In this document: positions 20,986-28,997 of the stretch, piece by piece
Numbering within the stretch: position 1 is the first letter of the stretch
Layout: the number at the start of each line of letters is the position of its first letter
Origin: a virus
Length of the DNA stretch: 39,365 nt
Direction: 5' to 3' (one strand)
Virus record (IMG/VR): IMGVR_UViG_3300009509_000053
Location: 1 to 39,365 of that record
Position numbers and translations under genes: made by a program
The notes under the pieces: model-generated
Told to the model about the DNA's origin: nothing
The model's input: only the letters and a program-made list of their open reading frames with translations
The model's database searches: none

Positions 20986-21602
20986 CAGTCCACCGGGTAG
21001 CCCGCCCGGCGGATCACCTCCTCCGCGGCGCTCGAGTAGGCGCTCCGGGACCAGGGCGCCGGCCAGGCCCACAGGTAGGCGCCGGAGGACATCGTCTTCG
21101 CCCTCGACGCGGCGTGGTCCCTCACGTCCGCGGGCGTCATCGTGCGGTCCGCCAGCCCGGCGCGCCAGGCGGTCCGGTCCGCGTCCAGCTCCAGGTAGAA
21201 CCGTCCCGCGGCCAGGCCCGCCGGGAGGGGTAGCACGAAGTAGACCAGGGCGTTCAGGGGAGCCCCGAGCCAGGCCCGGAGGCGCCGGGAGGCCCAGGCC
21301 ACCGGGAAGGCCCACCACCCGAACCAGGTGGATTGCGTCGTGTGGCGGCCCTCGTGGCGGATCAGGCGGAGGGACAGGCGCGCCCAGGCGCGGGGGTATC
21401 CCTGGCGCGTGATGAACGTGGTGGCGAAGTCCTCCAGGAACCGCCGGCGGGACAGGCCCAGGGCCAGAAACCCCAGGGTGAAGACCACCCCCACGACCCA
21501 CAGGAGGGTCCAAGCCCAGTGGTCCTTCGTGGTGACCACCGCCACCGGCTCCGCGGCGGCGGCGGCCTTCTGGTAGCGACTCCGCTCCACCGTCCAGGTC
21601 AT
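20985..21602 (-). CDS. Membrane-associated HExxH metalloprotease candidate
   Basis: 205 residues. IRHEGRHTTQ (81-90) holds an HExxH zinc-protease motif (His83, Glu84, His87), and ELDAD (138-142), about 50 residues later, offers a third ligand, as in gluzincin-like proteases with 'E..AD'. Two hydrophobic segments lie at about 30-50 and 112-133. The pattern 'HE..H..Q...G......E.eA' resembles DUF4157-like and related small membrane peptidases, but I cannot name the family. ATG 21602 has GGAGGTGAGACG upstream. Targets could be host envelope or phage proteins; unknown. Confidence 0.7.
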   Translation of the reverse strand: MTWTVERSRYQKAAAAAEPVAVVTTKDHWAWTLLWVVGVVFTLGFLALGLSRRRFLEDFATTFITRQGYPRAWARLSLRLIRHEGRHTTQSTWFGWWAFPVAWASRRLRAWLGAPLNALVYFVLPLPAGLAAGRFYLELDADRTAWRAGLADRTMTPADVRDHAASRAKTMSSGAYLWAWPAPWSRSAYSSAAEEVIRRAGYPVD

Positions 21603-21620
21603 CGTCTCACCTCCTCCGGG

Positions 21621-21935
21621 CTAGTCTCCGCGCTCCGGCCCGGACGCGGAAGGGGGATGCGTCCCGTGACCCGGTAGCGGATAGCCTGGGTGGGGCGTGG
21701 ACAGGCTCATCCCGCCCGCCTCCCGGAAACACTCCCCCACGTCGCAGTCGTGGTGGCAGTAGCCCCCGTCGTGCGGACACCGGCGGGGGAAGCCCTCCAG
21801 CTCGAGGTCCTGGTAGAGGGCCTCCCGGAGGGTGTCCGCGTCCTCGTGGTCATAGACGGCGAAGCCCCGGCGCTCCAGGTGGGCCTGAAGCTCCGCGCGG
21901 TCCAGCCCGTTCACGAACTCCCGGAGGGCCTTCAC
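21621..21935 (-). CDS. Conserved phage protein with cysteine cluster, 104 aa
   Basis: 104 residues from GTG 21935, overlapping the deaminase stop (GTGA). The N-terminal half is helical (KALREFVNGLDRAELQAHLERRGF, DADTLREALYQDLE). Then comes CPHDGGYCHHDCDVGEC, a probable zinc cluster, followed by FREAGGMSLSTPHPGYPLPG, which I recall as common in phage proteins of unknown function. The end is disordered. Confidence 0.65.
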   Translation of the reverse strand: MKALREFVNGLDRAELQAHLERRGFAVYDHEDADTLREALYQDLELEGFPRRCPHDGGYCHHDCDVGECFREAGGMSLSTPHPGYPLPGHGTHPPSASGPERGD

Positions 21936-22534
21936 GGCTTCACCAGGCCCAGGAGGGGACGCACGTCCAGGAACTCCACCTCCAGCCCGGCGCGGCGGAG
22001 GATCGTCGCGGCGTCCTGCGAGAGGGCGTATCGGCTCTCGTACGTCTCCCCGTAGACCACGCGGGTCAGCCCGGCCCGGATCAGGCGCTTCGAGCAGTCC
22101 CAGCAAGGGGAGGCGGTCGTGTAGACCGTGGCGCCGGCGGGGGAGACCCCCTCCAGGGCGCACTGGAGGAGGGCGTTCTCCTCCGCGTGGAGGGTCCGCA
22201 CGCAATGCCCGTCCCGGATCAGGTGACCCCCCTCCAGCTTCGATCCGCCGCACTCGGGACACTTCGTCCACGTCACCCCGCGCGCCAGGTCCTCATCCTC
22301 CGCTTCCCACTCGCACTCGTAACAGATCACCTCCGAACAGTGGGGGAGGCCCGGAGGGCTCCCGTTGTAGCCCCCGGCCAAGATCCGCGTGGAACGGGCG
22401 ATCACCGCGCCCACCCCGTGGCGGCCCGGGTCGAACAGAAGCTCCGGCCCGCGGTCACACGTGGACCGCGTGGCGGCCAGGTGGGCGTGGAGCATGAAAA
22501 ACGCGTCCCAGGGTAGGCGTGGAATCCTGAACAT
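21932..22534 (-). CDS. dCMP deaminase
   Basis: 200 residues; converts dCMP to dUMP, the substrate for thymidylate synthesis. The zinc-dependent deaminase motifs are HAEEN (116-120) and SPCWDC (142-147). Between the first strand and the catalytic motif is a zinc-ribbon insertion (CYEC at 71-74, CPEC at 92-95), as in some phage and bacterial ComE-like deaminases. The start is ATG 22534 with GGAGG 7 nt upstream; the longer frame has no ribosome site. Fits the nucleotide pathway with the nearby ribonucleotide reductase. Thymidylate synthase itself is not in the window. Confidence 0.93.
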   Translation of the reverse strand: MFRIPRLPWDAFFMLHAHLAATRSTCDRGPELLFDPGRHGVGAVIARSTRILAGGYNGSPPGLPHCSEVICYECEWEAEDEDLARGVTWTKCPECGGSKLEGGHLIRDGHCVRTLHAEENALLQCALEGVSPAGATVYTTASPCWDCSKRLIRAGLTRVVYGETYESRYALSQDAATILRRAGLEVEFLDVRPLLGLVKP

Positions 22535-22620
22535 GTAGTTTCCTCCTGTCACGATCACGTCCGGCGAGAGTAGGCGCCCGTCACTCCGGAACGGTACGAA
22601 CCCACCCCCTTCACTCTGCA

Positions 22621-23148
22621 TCAGCCCACCACGTTCCGCGCCTTCGCGGCGGCGCTCCAGATGCTCCAGTCCAGCTCCCGGGGTGTCAGACCCCGCCGGC
22701 GGGCCTCCGCCAGGAACGCCTCCTCCAGGCGGCGGTAGACCCCCGGCGTGGCGGGGGTGTTCTCCGGCGCCTCGTGGCCCAGCTTCCGGAGCCAGCGGAG
22801 AACGTGGCGGTCCAGGACGGCGTGGCGGGCCTCCGGACGCGTCCACAGGACGAAAAATCGGGCTGTCTTAGGTCCTATCCCCGGGATCCGCTCCAGGCGC
22901 TCCGGCCCGCACCGGCGGAGGTCCGGCGGGTCCTCCACGAACCCACGGAGGGCGCGCTCGATCACCGCGTAGCGTCCGGAGCGGGCCTCCCGGAGGAGGT
23001 CCGGGTGGGCGGCCAGGTGGCGGATCGGGTGCGTCCCCGGCGGAACCACCTCCCGGAGGCGCGAGATCACCCCGTTCGCGAAGGTGGCGGACTTCCCCGC
23101 CACCACGATCGAGTAGACCAGATGCCACTCCAGCTCGCGGGCGTCCAC
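22621..23148 (-). CDS. HhH-GPD DNA glycosylase (Nth/OGG-like)
   Basis: 175 residues. LERIPGIGPKTARFF (85-99) is a helix-hairpin-helix with Lys94 where bifunctional glycosylases carry their catalytic lysine, and AVLDRH (110-115) places Asp113 at the catalytic aspartate. This is the core of HhH-GPD base-excision enzymes such as endonuclease III and 8-oxoguanine glycosylase. There are no C-terminal iron-sulfur cysteines, unlike EndoIII, and it is shorter (175 versus about 210). Substrate unknown. It starts at ATG 23148, adjacent to the previous stop. Possibly repairs or processes modified bases in phage DNA. Confidence 0.8.
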   Translation of the reverse strand: MDARELEWHLVYSIVVAGKSATFANGVISRLREVVPPGTHPIRHLAAHPDLLREARSGRYAVIERALRGFVEDPPDLRRCGPERLERIPGIGPKTARFFVLWTRPEARHAVLDRHVLRWLRKLGHEAPENTPATPGVYRRLEEAFLAEARRRGLTPRELDWSIWSAAAKARNVVG

Positions 23149-23544
23149 CTAGTCCTCCCCCTCCGCCCCGCGGAGGGCCTGGCGGGCGAACTCCTCGTGC
23201 GCCACGTCCCCCAGGCGGCGGGTCTTCATCTTCTTGATCACCGCGTCCCGCGCCAGGACGGCGGAGGTCACCCGGAGGGCCTGGAGGGTCTCGTACTCCT
23301 CCCCGGAGACCACCGGATCCAGCTCCAGGGCCTCCACGTTCCGCAGGACGGAGCGGGCGGCCACCAGGACGCGGAGGATCGGCTCCATCTCCCGCCGGCG
23401 GATCACCAGGGCGGCGGGGGTCTTCGAGCCCACCATCCCCACCTCCACCACCACGAAGCCCGCCTCCTCCGCCTCCCGCTTCAGGCGCTTCAGGGCCTCC
23501 AGCTCGTCCGGGTTCAGTCCACCGGGTAGGGTCAGATCTGCCAC
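23149..23544 (-). CDS. Unknown protein, 131 aa
   Basis: 131 residues from GTG 23544 with GGAGGAACCC upstream. After LNPDELEALKRLKREAEEAGFVVVEVGMV (helix-strand), the middle PAALVIRRREMEPILRVLVAARSVLRNVEALELD is helical, then an Arg/Lys-rich end (DAVIKKMKTRRLGDVAHEEFARQALRG). No family recognised. First gene after the ribonucleotide reductase, separated by a gap with a hairpin. Confidence 0.65.
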   Translation of the reverse strand: MADLTLPGGLNPDELEALKRLKREAEEAGFVVVEVGMVGSKTPAALVIRRREMEPILRVLVAARSVLRNVEALELDPVVSGEEYETLQALRVTSAVLARDAVIKKMKTRRLGDVAHEEFARQALRGAEGED

Positions 23545-23699
23545 GGGTTCCTCCTTCAGTAGGGACCGCCGGGAGGGCGTCGTGTTGGACCCGGCTCCAG
23601 CGGGTCCGGCGGACACGGGCGCGGCGGTCCAGCGGGGAACGCCCTTCGTCCCGGCTCGCCCTCCCTCCCCCTCACTAGGCTATAGCTGAAATGAGGCGA
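23545..23699. other. Spacer after nrdJ with hairpin
   Basis: 155 bp without a supported gene. GGACCCG (23587-23593), 7-base loop, CGGGTCC (23601-23607) form a 7-bp hairpin, a possible terminator for the nrdJ transcript. No promoter with a convincing -10 was seen. Confidence 0.35.
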
Positions 23700-26453
23700 T
23701 CACCCACACCCGTTCGTGGTCCCACAGGTGGGGCAGCGGTGACACCCGCCGTTCGGCTCCATGATAGACCCACAGATCGCACAGGGCGGCCCGGAGGTCC
23801 AGGCCCTCCCGGTGGGCCTGGCCACCGTCTCCAGGGCCTCCTGGAGCGAGTGGGCCTCCCTGGGAGGCGCTTCCTCGCCCTCCTCCAGGTAGCGCCCGGC
23901 GGGGAACCGGATCCCGAGCCAGCGGACGATGTAGTCCAGGACGGAGGTCACCGGGTTGATCTCCGGGTTGTCCGTGAACCCCGCCGGCTCGAAGCGGGTC
24001 CGCCCGAACTTCTCCGCCAGGACCTCCCAGGGAACCCCGTACTGTAGCGAGATCGAGACCGCGGTGGCCCAGGCGTCCAGAAGCCCGGAGACCGTGGACC
24101 CCTGCTTGGCCATGACGACAAACAGCTCCCCCAGGCGCCCGTCCGGGTACATTCCGGCGGTGAAGTAGCCCTCGTGACCCGCCACGTCGAACTTGTGCGT
24201 CTCGCTCCGGCGGGTCCGCGGGAGGCGCTCCCGCTCCCCCACCCGCGCCACCGGCGGCGGGGGGCTCCAGGCGGTCCCCGCGCGCTTCCCGTTCCCGTTC
24301 TTCCCGTTCCCGCGCTCCAGCGGTTGCGTCCGCTTCGACCGGTCCCGGTAGACCGTGATCGACTTCAGACCCAGGCGGTGGGCCAGGAGGTAGACCGCGC
24401 CCACGTCCTCCGGCGTGGACTCCTCCGGGAGGTTCACGGTCTTCGAGACCGCCCCGGACAGGAACGGTTGGACCGCGCCCACCATCCGGACGTGTCCCTC
24501 CCAGGAGATCACCCTCCCCGCGGCGTCGCTCAGGGCGCAGTCGAACACGGCCAGGTGTTCCGGTCGGACCTGGGAGCCCACCAGGGTCCCCTTCTCCCGG
24601 AGGTGGGTCAGGACCAGCTCCACGTCCGCCCCGTCGTAGCCCAGGTTGCCCAGGGCCAGCCCCACGGACCGGTTCTCGTAGACCAGCTCCCCGCCACCCA
24701 CCAGGGCCTTCCGCTTCACCAGGGCGATGTCCGGCTCCACCCCCGTCGTGTCGCAGTCCATCAGGAACGCGATGGTCCCGGTGGGCGCCAGGAGGGTCGT
24801 CTGGGCGTTCCGGACCCCGTGGACCTCCGCCAGCTCCCGCGCCTCCCTCCAGGCGCTCCGCGCGGCGGTCCGGACCTCCGTGGGGACTGGGGGGATCGCG
24901 TCCGCGCGGCGGGCGGTGGCGGCGATCCCGTCCAGGGCGCGCTCGTGGGAGCGGAGGACCGCCTGGAGGTAAGTCCGGTTGCGTTCGTAGCCCTGGAAGG
25001 GCCCCCTCCGCGCGGCCAGCTCCGCCGAGGTCCGGTAGGCCACCCCGGTCATCAGGGCGGTCAGGGCGGCGGCGTGGGCCCGGCCCGCGTCCGAGTCGTA
25101 GGGAACCCCGGCCACCATCAGGTAGGCGCCCAAATTCGCGTAGCCCAGACCCAGCGGACGGAACCGGCGCGCGTTGAGCTCGATCCCCGGCGTGGGGTAG
25201 CTCGCGCGGTCCACCAGGATCTCCTGGGCGAGGATCAGGGTCTCCACCGCGTGGATGAAGTCCTCCACGTCCAGGGTCCCGTCCACCCGCTGGAACCGCC
25301 GGAGGTTCAGGCTCGCCAGGTTGCAGGCACTCTCGTCCAGGAACACGAACTCCCCGCACGGGTTCGAGGCGCGGATCTCCCCGTCCTCCGGGCACGTGTG
25401 CCAGCGGTTCACCGCGTCGTGGAACTGGATGCCCGGGTCCCCGCACTCGTGCGCGCTCCGGATCAGGGCGTCCCACAGGTCCCGCGCCGGGACCTCCCGG
25501 AGGACCTCCCCGTTAGTCCGGGCGCGGAGGGCCCAGGTCCCGCCCTCCTCCACCGCCTCCAGGAACGCGTCCGGAGTCCGAAGCGAGAGGTTCGCGTTCT
25601 GGAAGAACACGGACCGGTAGGCGTCCCCGTCTATCCCGCCGGAGTAGCCCGCGGCCTCCAGGGCGGCGGCCTTCCGCTCCTCCTCCACCTTGCAGGTCAG
25701 GAACTCCACCGCGTCCGGGTGGTCCGCGTCCAGGACCACGATCTTCGCGGCGCGGCGGGTCTTCCCCCCGCTCTTGATCACCCCCGCGAAGGCGTCGTAG
25801 CCCCGGAGGAAGGAGACCGGCCCGGAGGCGGTCCCGCCCCCGGACAACGTCTCCTCCCGGCCCCGGAGGGCAGACAGGTTCACCCCGGCGCCGGATCCGT
25901 ACTTGAAGATCAGGCCCTCCGTTTTCGCCAGGTCCAGGATGGACTCCATCGAGTCCTCCACCCGGTTAATGAAGCACGCGGAACACTGGGGGCGCTCCTC
26001 CACCCCGACGTTGAACCAGACCGGGGAGTTGAACGCGGCCCGCTGGTTCACCAGGAGGTGGGTCAGATCCGCCGCGAAGGTCTCCACCTCCGCGGCGTTC
26101 AGGTACTCGTCCGCCAGCCCCCAGGCGGAGATCGTGCGGACCACGCGCTCGAGGAGCTGGCGGACGGAGGTCTCCCGCTCCGGCGTCCCCAGCTTCCCGC
26201 GAAGGTACTTGCTCGCCACCACGTTCACGGCCATCTGGGACCAGGACTCCGGCGCCTCCACGTCCTCCTGTTCGAAGACCACCTTCCCGTCCGCTCCCTC
26301 GATGCGCGCGGTCCGCCGGGACCACGGTCCGGCGGCCTCCAGGACCTCCTCCGCGGTCTGTCCCTCCCCGGTGAACCTCCGGCGGTAGCGTGGACGGCGG
26401 GCGGGGCGGGCGGATTGAACGGCGGTGGGCGTGGTGGTGATCAGGTCGGGCAT
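23700..26453 (-). CDS. nrdJ: Adenosylcobalamin-dependent ribonucleoside-diphosphate reductase (class II)
   Basis: 917 residues; reduces ribonucleotides to deoxyribonucleotides using a B12-derived radical, so it works with or without oxygen. The active-site loop NPCGE (364-368) supplies the thiyl cysteine C366 with N364 and E368. The redox pair fits C160 (CSACF) and C377 (SACNL). GSGAGVNLS (187-194) and the C-terminal zinc site CAICGS...CPTCG complete the NrdJ pattern. Size matches the large NrdJ type. Start ATG 26453 has GAGGAGGGAG upstream. It supplies dNTPs for phage replication and needs cobalamin from the host. Confidence 0.96.
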   Translation of the reverse strand: MPDLITTTPTAVQSARPARRPRYRRRFTGEGQTAEEVLEAAGPWSRRTARIEGADGKVVFEQEDVEAPESWSQMAVNVVASKYLRGKLGTPERETSVRQLLERVVRTISAWGLADEYLNAAEVETFAADLTHLLVNQRAAFNSPVWFNVGVEERPQCSACFINRVEDSMESILDLAKTEGLIFKYGSGAGVNLSALRGREETLSGGGTASGPVSFLRGYDAFAGVIKSGGKTRRAAKIVVLDADHPDAVEFLTCKVEEERKAAALEAAGYSGGIDGDAYRSVFFQNANLSLRTPDAFLEAVEEGGTWALRARTNGEVLREVPARDLWDALIRSAHECGDPGIQFHDAVNRWHTCPEDGEIRASNPCGEFVFLDESACNLASLNLRRFQRVDGTLDVEDFIHAVETLILAQEILVDRASYPTPGIELNARRFRPLGLGYANLGAYLMVAGVPYDSDAGRAHAAALTALMTGVAYRTSAELAARRGPFQGYERNRTYLQAVLRSHERALDGIAATARRADAIPPVPTEVRTAARSAWREARELAEVHGVRNAQTTLLAPTGTIAFLMDCDTTGVEPDIALVKRKALVGGGELVYENRSVGLALGNLGYDGADVELVLTHLREKGTLVGSQVRPEHLAVFDCALSDAAGRVISWEGHVRMVGAVQPFLSGAVSKTVNLPEESTPEDVGAVYLLAHRLGLKSITVYRDRSKRTQPLERGNGKNGNGKRAGTAWSPPPPVARVGERERLPRTRRSETHKFDVAGHEGYFTAGMYPDGRLGELFVVMAKQGSTVSGLLDAWATAVSISLQYGVPWEVLAEKFGRTRFEPAGFTDNPEINPVTSVLDYIVRWLGIRFPAGRYLEEGEEAPPREAHSLQEALETVARPTGRAWTSGPPCAICGSIMEPNGGCHRCPTCGTTNGCG

Positions 26454-26471
26454 CGGGGCTCCCTCCTCGAG

Positions 26472-26828
26472 CTAGAAGCCACACGCGTCTAGGCGCCTGG
26501 CCAGGTTCAGACGAAACAGTTTCAGCGTAACGTCGCTCGCGGGGGCGTTCTCGTACTCCTCCGCCACGAACCGCGCGATCTCCGCGGCGATCCGGCGGTC
26601 CTCCGGCGCCAGGTGAAGGATCAGCGGTTCCGCGTCCAGGATCGACGGATCCCACGGAGACCAGCGGACCAGCGCCACCAGGGCGTCCAGGTTGTAGCGT
26701 GGTGCGAAGCTAGGACGTTCCCAGCGTCCGAACCGCGCCAGGAACTCCGCGTCCCTCCCCGTGTACTTCTCCAGGCGCGCCAGCGCCTCCTCGACCAGAC
26801 TAGAAACGACGGACCCCGGGTTCTTCAC
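26472..26828 (-). CDS. Unknown protein, 118 aa
   Basis: 118 residues from GTG 26828 (GGAGGAGGTGAACCC upstream); frame open further to 26849. Sequence KNPGSVVSSLVEEALARLEKYTGRDAEFLARFGRWERPSFAPRYNLDALVALVRW has helix with a Trp-rich middle; ends DVTLKLFRLNLARRLDACGF. Helical, soluble, no motif. Lies directly upstream of nrdJ. No function known. Confidence 0.6.
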   Translation of the reverse strand: MKNPGSVVSSLVEEALARLEKYTGRDAEFLARFGRWERPSFAPRYNLDALVALVRWSPWDPSILDAEPLILHLAPEDRRIAAEIARFVAEEYENAPASDVTLKLFRLNLARRLDACGF

Positions 26829-26845
26829 GGGTTCACCTCCTCCTG

Positions 26846-27049
26846 TCAACAGTCTTTACAGACGTAGATCCGGGGTTGAGTCGGGTCGGTCACGTGGGGC
26901 GGGATCGTCCGGAGTTCCTTCAGGGAGAACTCCCGCCCGCACCGATGGCAGGCGATCAGCTTCTCCCCGAACAGGGAACCGGGCGCGGTGGAGGGATCAG
27001 ATCTTCGTGGACCCACGGCCAACCGGCGCCCGGACGGAACTATCTTCAA
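26846..27049 (-). CDS. Small zinc-ribbon protein, 67 aa
   Basis: 67 residues from TTG 27049, which has GGAGG six bases upstream. The C-terminal half IACHRCGREFSLKELRTIPPHVTDPTQPRIYVCKDC is a classical two-pair zinc ribbon (CxxC and CxxC). The N-terminal 30 residues are basic and variable, and a start further in would leave the ribbon intact. No family beyond the ribbon. The 70-bp gap upstream (27050-27123) shows no convincing promoter. Confidence 0.6.
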   Translation of the reverse strand: MKIVPSGRRLAVGPRRSDPSTAPGSLFGEKLIACHRCGREFSLKELRTIPPHVTDPTQPRIYVCKDC

Positions 27050-27123
27050 GGGGGACCTCCGCGAACGGATCTCAGCCTAGCGTGTCCGGACTCACCCACC
27101 CCAGGGGTATGGAGTCATACTCG

Positions 27124-27828
27124 TCACGGCGTCCAGATCCGGCGCTCCCCCGGCGGCGGGAGCTTCGGAGGATCGTCCTCCGACTCCTCCGGCGCCTCCG
27201 CGCGCTTCATCTCCGCGCGGAGCTGATCGATGCGGCCCTCGAGCTGAACCAGGACCTCCTCCGTCTCCTTGTCCAGCTCCGTGTTCACCTCCCGGACCTT
27301 GGCCACGAAGGCGATCGCCTCCTCCAGCGCCCGGGCCTGGAGGTAGATGGACAGGATCAGGGCCACGTCCACCGCCTCCGTCCCCAGCTCTTGCGCCAGC
27401 TCCCACAGGCGGCCCGCGATCTCCACGCGGCGCTCCGCGGTGGTCTCCTTCCGCCGGGTCTCGTCCGCCAGGGCGGCGCGTTCCTGGAGGCCCGCGCTCC
27501 GCTTCTCCATGTCCGCCCGCGCCCCCTCGTCCCACCCCGCGAACTCCTTGTCCAGGAACCGCTCCATCGTACTCACCACCACGGAGGCGGCGTTGCTGGC
27601 CTGGATCAGGTGCTTCACCGTCCCCTTGTAATGAACGAACTGGGTGTGGAGGGCGCGGAAGTTCTGGTCCAGGTCCGCCAGGTGTTGCGTGTTCTTCTGG
27701 ACCTGGGCCTTCAGCTCCTCCAGCTCCTTCCGGCGGTCCCGGGCGGCCTTCAGGGCGTGGAGTTCCGCCTTCTCCGCCCGGTCCGCGGCGTTCGCGGCGT
27801 CCCGCTTCATCTTATCCTTCGTGCTCAT
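27124..27828 (-). CDS. Long coiled-coil protein, 234 aa
   Basis: 234 residues from ATG 27828 (GGAG six bases upstream; a GTG just before it is also in frame). Starts with a very helical region (STKDKMKRDAANAADRAEKAELHALKAARDRRKELEELKAQVQKNTQHLADLDQNF), and heptad-like helices continue to about 200, then a Pro-rich end (EESEDDPPKLPPPGERR). It looks like a rod-shaped or scaffold-type protein. It overlaps the preceding gene by 17 nt. No family recognised. Confidence 0.7.
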   Translation of the reverse strand: MSTKDKMKRDAANAADRAEKAELHALKAARDRRKELEELKAQVQKNTQHLADLDQNFRALHTQFVHYKGTVKHLIQASNAASVVVSTMERFLDKEFAGWDEGARADMEKRSAGLQERAALADETRRKETTAERRVEIAGRLWELAQELGTEAVDVALILSIYLQARALEEAIAFVAKVREVNTELDKETEEVLVQLEGRIDQLRAEMKRAEAPEESEDDPPKLPPPGERRIWTP

Positions 27829-28165
27829 CACTCACTCCTATCGCGCGGAGGACCGCCTCCGCTTCGTTGGTCTGCATCCGGTGGACAATCTGGACCACCA
27901 GGCGCCAGAACTGGCCCCCGTGGCGGTCCCGGGGGAGTTCCAGGTCCCGGTCCTCCTCCAACAGGGTCATGTGCTCCTCCACCGTCAGGAGCGGGCCCAG
28001 GGCGCGGAGGCGCTCCGGGGGCTCCGGGGCCTTCACCTTCGTCACCGCCTGACCCAGATCCCGCGCCACCTCCTCCGGTACGTCTCGAAGCTCCCCCTCC
28101 TCCCGGGCGCGCTCCAGGAGCCACGCCAGGGTGGAGGTCCGGATCACCGCGTAGCCATCACTCAT
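27812..28165 (-). CDS. Unknown protein, 117 aa
   Basis: 117 residues from ATG 28165, overlapping the stop of the SDR-like gene. SDGYAVIRTSTLAWLLERAREEGELRDVPEEVARDLGQAVTKVKAPEPPERLRAL is alpha-rich; TVEEHMTLLEEDRDLELPRDRHGGQFWRLVVQIVHRMQTNEAEAVLRAIG follows. The Trp and the His-rich stretch could form a small helical domain. No family recognised. Confidence 0.6.
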   Translation of the reverse strand: MSDGYAVIRTSTLAWLLERAREEGELRDVPEEVARDLGQAVTKVKAPEPPERLRALGPLLTVEEHMTLLEEDRDLELPRDRHGGQFWRLVVQIVHRMQTNEAEAVLRAIGVSDEHEG

Positions 28166-28997
28166 CGCACGCCTCCGCGCCCCCGTGTCCGTTCACGCAA
28201 CACGGTCCGCCCGGCGTGTCGTGCTGGGCCTCCCCGCAGATCGAACACCGGGTCCCGGTGGGCGGGAAGTCGTCCGCCCGCGGCCCCGCCGTGGTCTGGA
28301 CCACCACGGGCCCCACCTCCAGGTCCTTCCCGGTCACCCTCCAGGGGATCTGGAGTCTCGTGATCTCGTTCAGGAACACGTCCGACGACTTCCGGTGCTT
28401 CGCATCCGTGGCCAGGGCGGCGATCAGCTTCGCCCCCTCCTCCACCGGCGCGGTCCGGGCGCCCTCCGGGATCCGCGCGTCCGGGAGGCGGCGCTCCCCC
28501 TCCAGCTCCGGGAGGTGGGCGAAGTAGATCCCCAGGGCGGGCGGTCGGTGCCAGTAGACGAGGGCCTGGTGGAGGCACCGCGCCAGGAACACGTCCGGGC
28601 GCCCCCGGGGCGCGTCCTCCAACACGTCCTCCGTGGATGCGACCACCACCCGCTTCAGGGCCCGCACGTCCAGGAGGTCCATCACGAGGCGGACGGTCTG
28701 GACCACGTAGCCCTCGAACGCGGTCCGGTAGAGGGACCGCTCCGGCTCCAGCGGGTGGCGCATACTCAGGACCACCAGGGAGTCCGGCGGCCCGTGCTTC
28801 ACCGGATCCCACCGGTAGGATTTCACCTCCAGGCGCGCGAAGCGGGGGAACTCCGCGGTCTCCTCGTCCAGCCAACACGTGGACAGGTCGTCCAGGACGA
28901 ACACGTCATGACCCGCCTCCACCAGGAGGTCCACCACGTGGGAGCCCAGGAACCCCGCCCCGCCCAGGACCAGGACCCGCTTCGAGCTCGAGCTCAT
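28158..28997 (-). CDS. SDR-like (NAD-dependent epimerase family) protein, catalytic Tyr/Lys missing, C-terminal zinc site
   Basis: 279 residues. The N-terminus RVLVLGGAGFLGSH (7-20) is a Rossmann NAD(P)-binding loop as in nucleotide-sugar epimerases, and VVVAST (116-121) is where SDRs place the catalytic Ser/Thr. The YxxxK catalytic pair is not seen: the expected place reads ARCLHQALVYWH. So it may bind NAD(H) or a nucleotide without the usual reaction. The last 30 residues CSICGEAQHD and CCVNGHGGAEAC form a likely zinc site, unusual for an SDR. ATG 28997 overlaps the previous stop. Confidence 0.75.
   Translation of the reverse strand: MSSSSKRVLVLGGAGFLGSHVVDLLVEAGHDVFVLDDLSTCWLDEETAEFPRFARLEVKSYRWDPVKHGPPDSLVVLSMRHPLEPERSLYRTAFEGYVVQTVRLVMDLLDVRALKRVVVASTEDVLEDAPRGRPDVFLARCLHQALVYWHRPPALGIYFAHLPELEGERRLPDARIPEGARTAPVEEGAKLIAALATDAKHRKSSDVFLNEITRLQIPWRVTGKDLEVGPVVVQTTAGPRADDFPPTGTRCSICGEAQHDTPGGPCCVNGHGGAEACDE

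Noticed and set aside
24174-26492. 772-residue plus-strand ORF opposite nrdJ
   Set aside because: Shadow frame; nrdJ on the minus strand has all active-site motifs.
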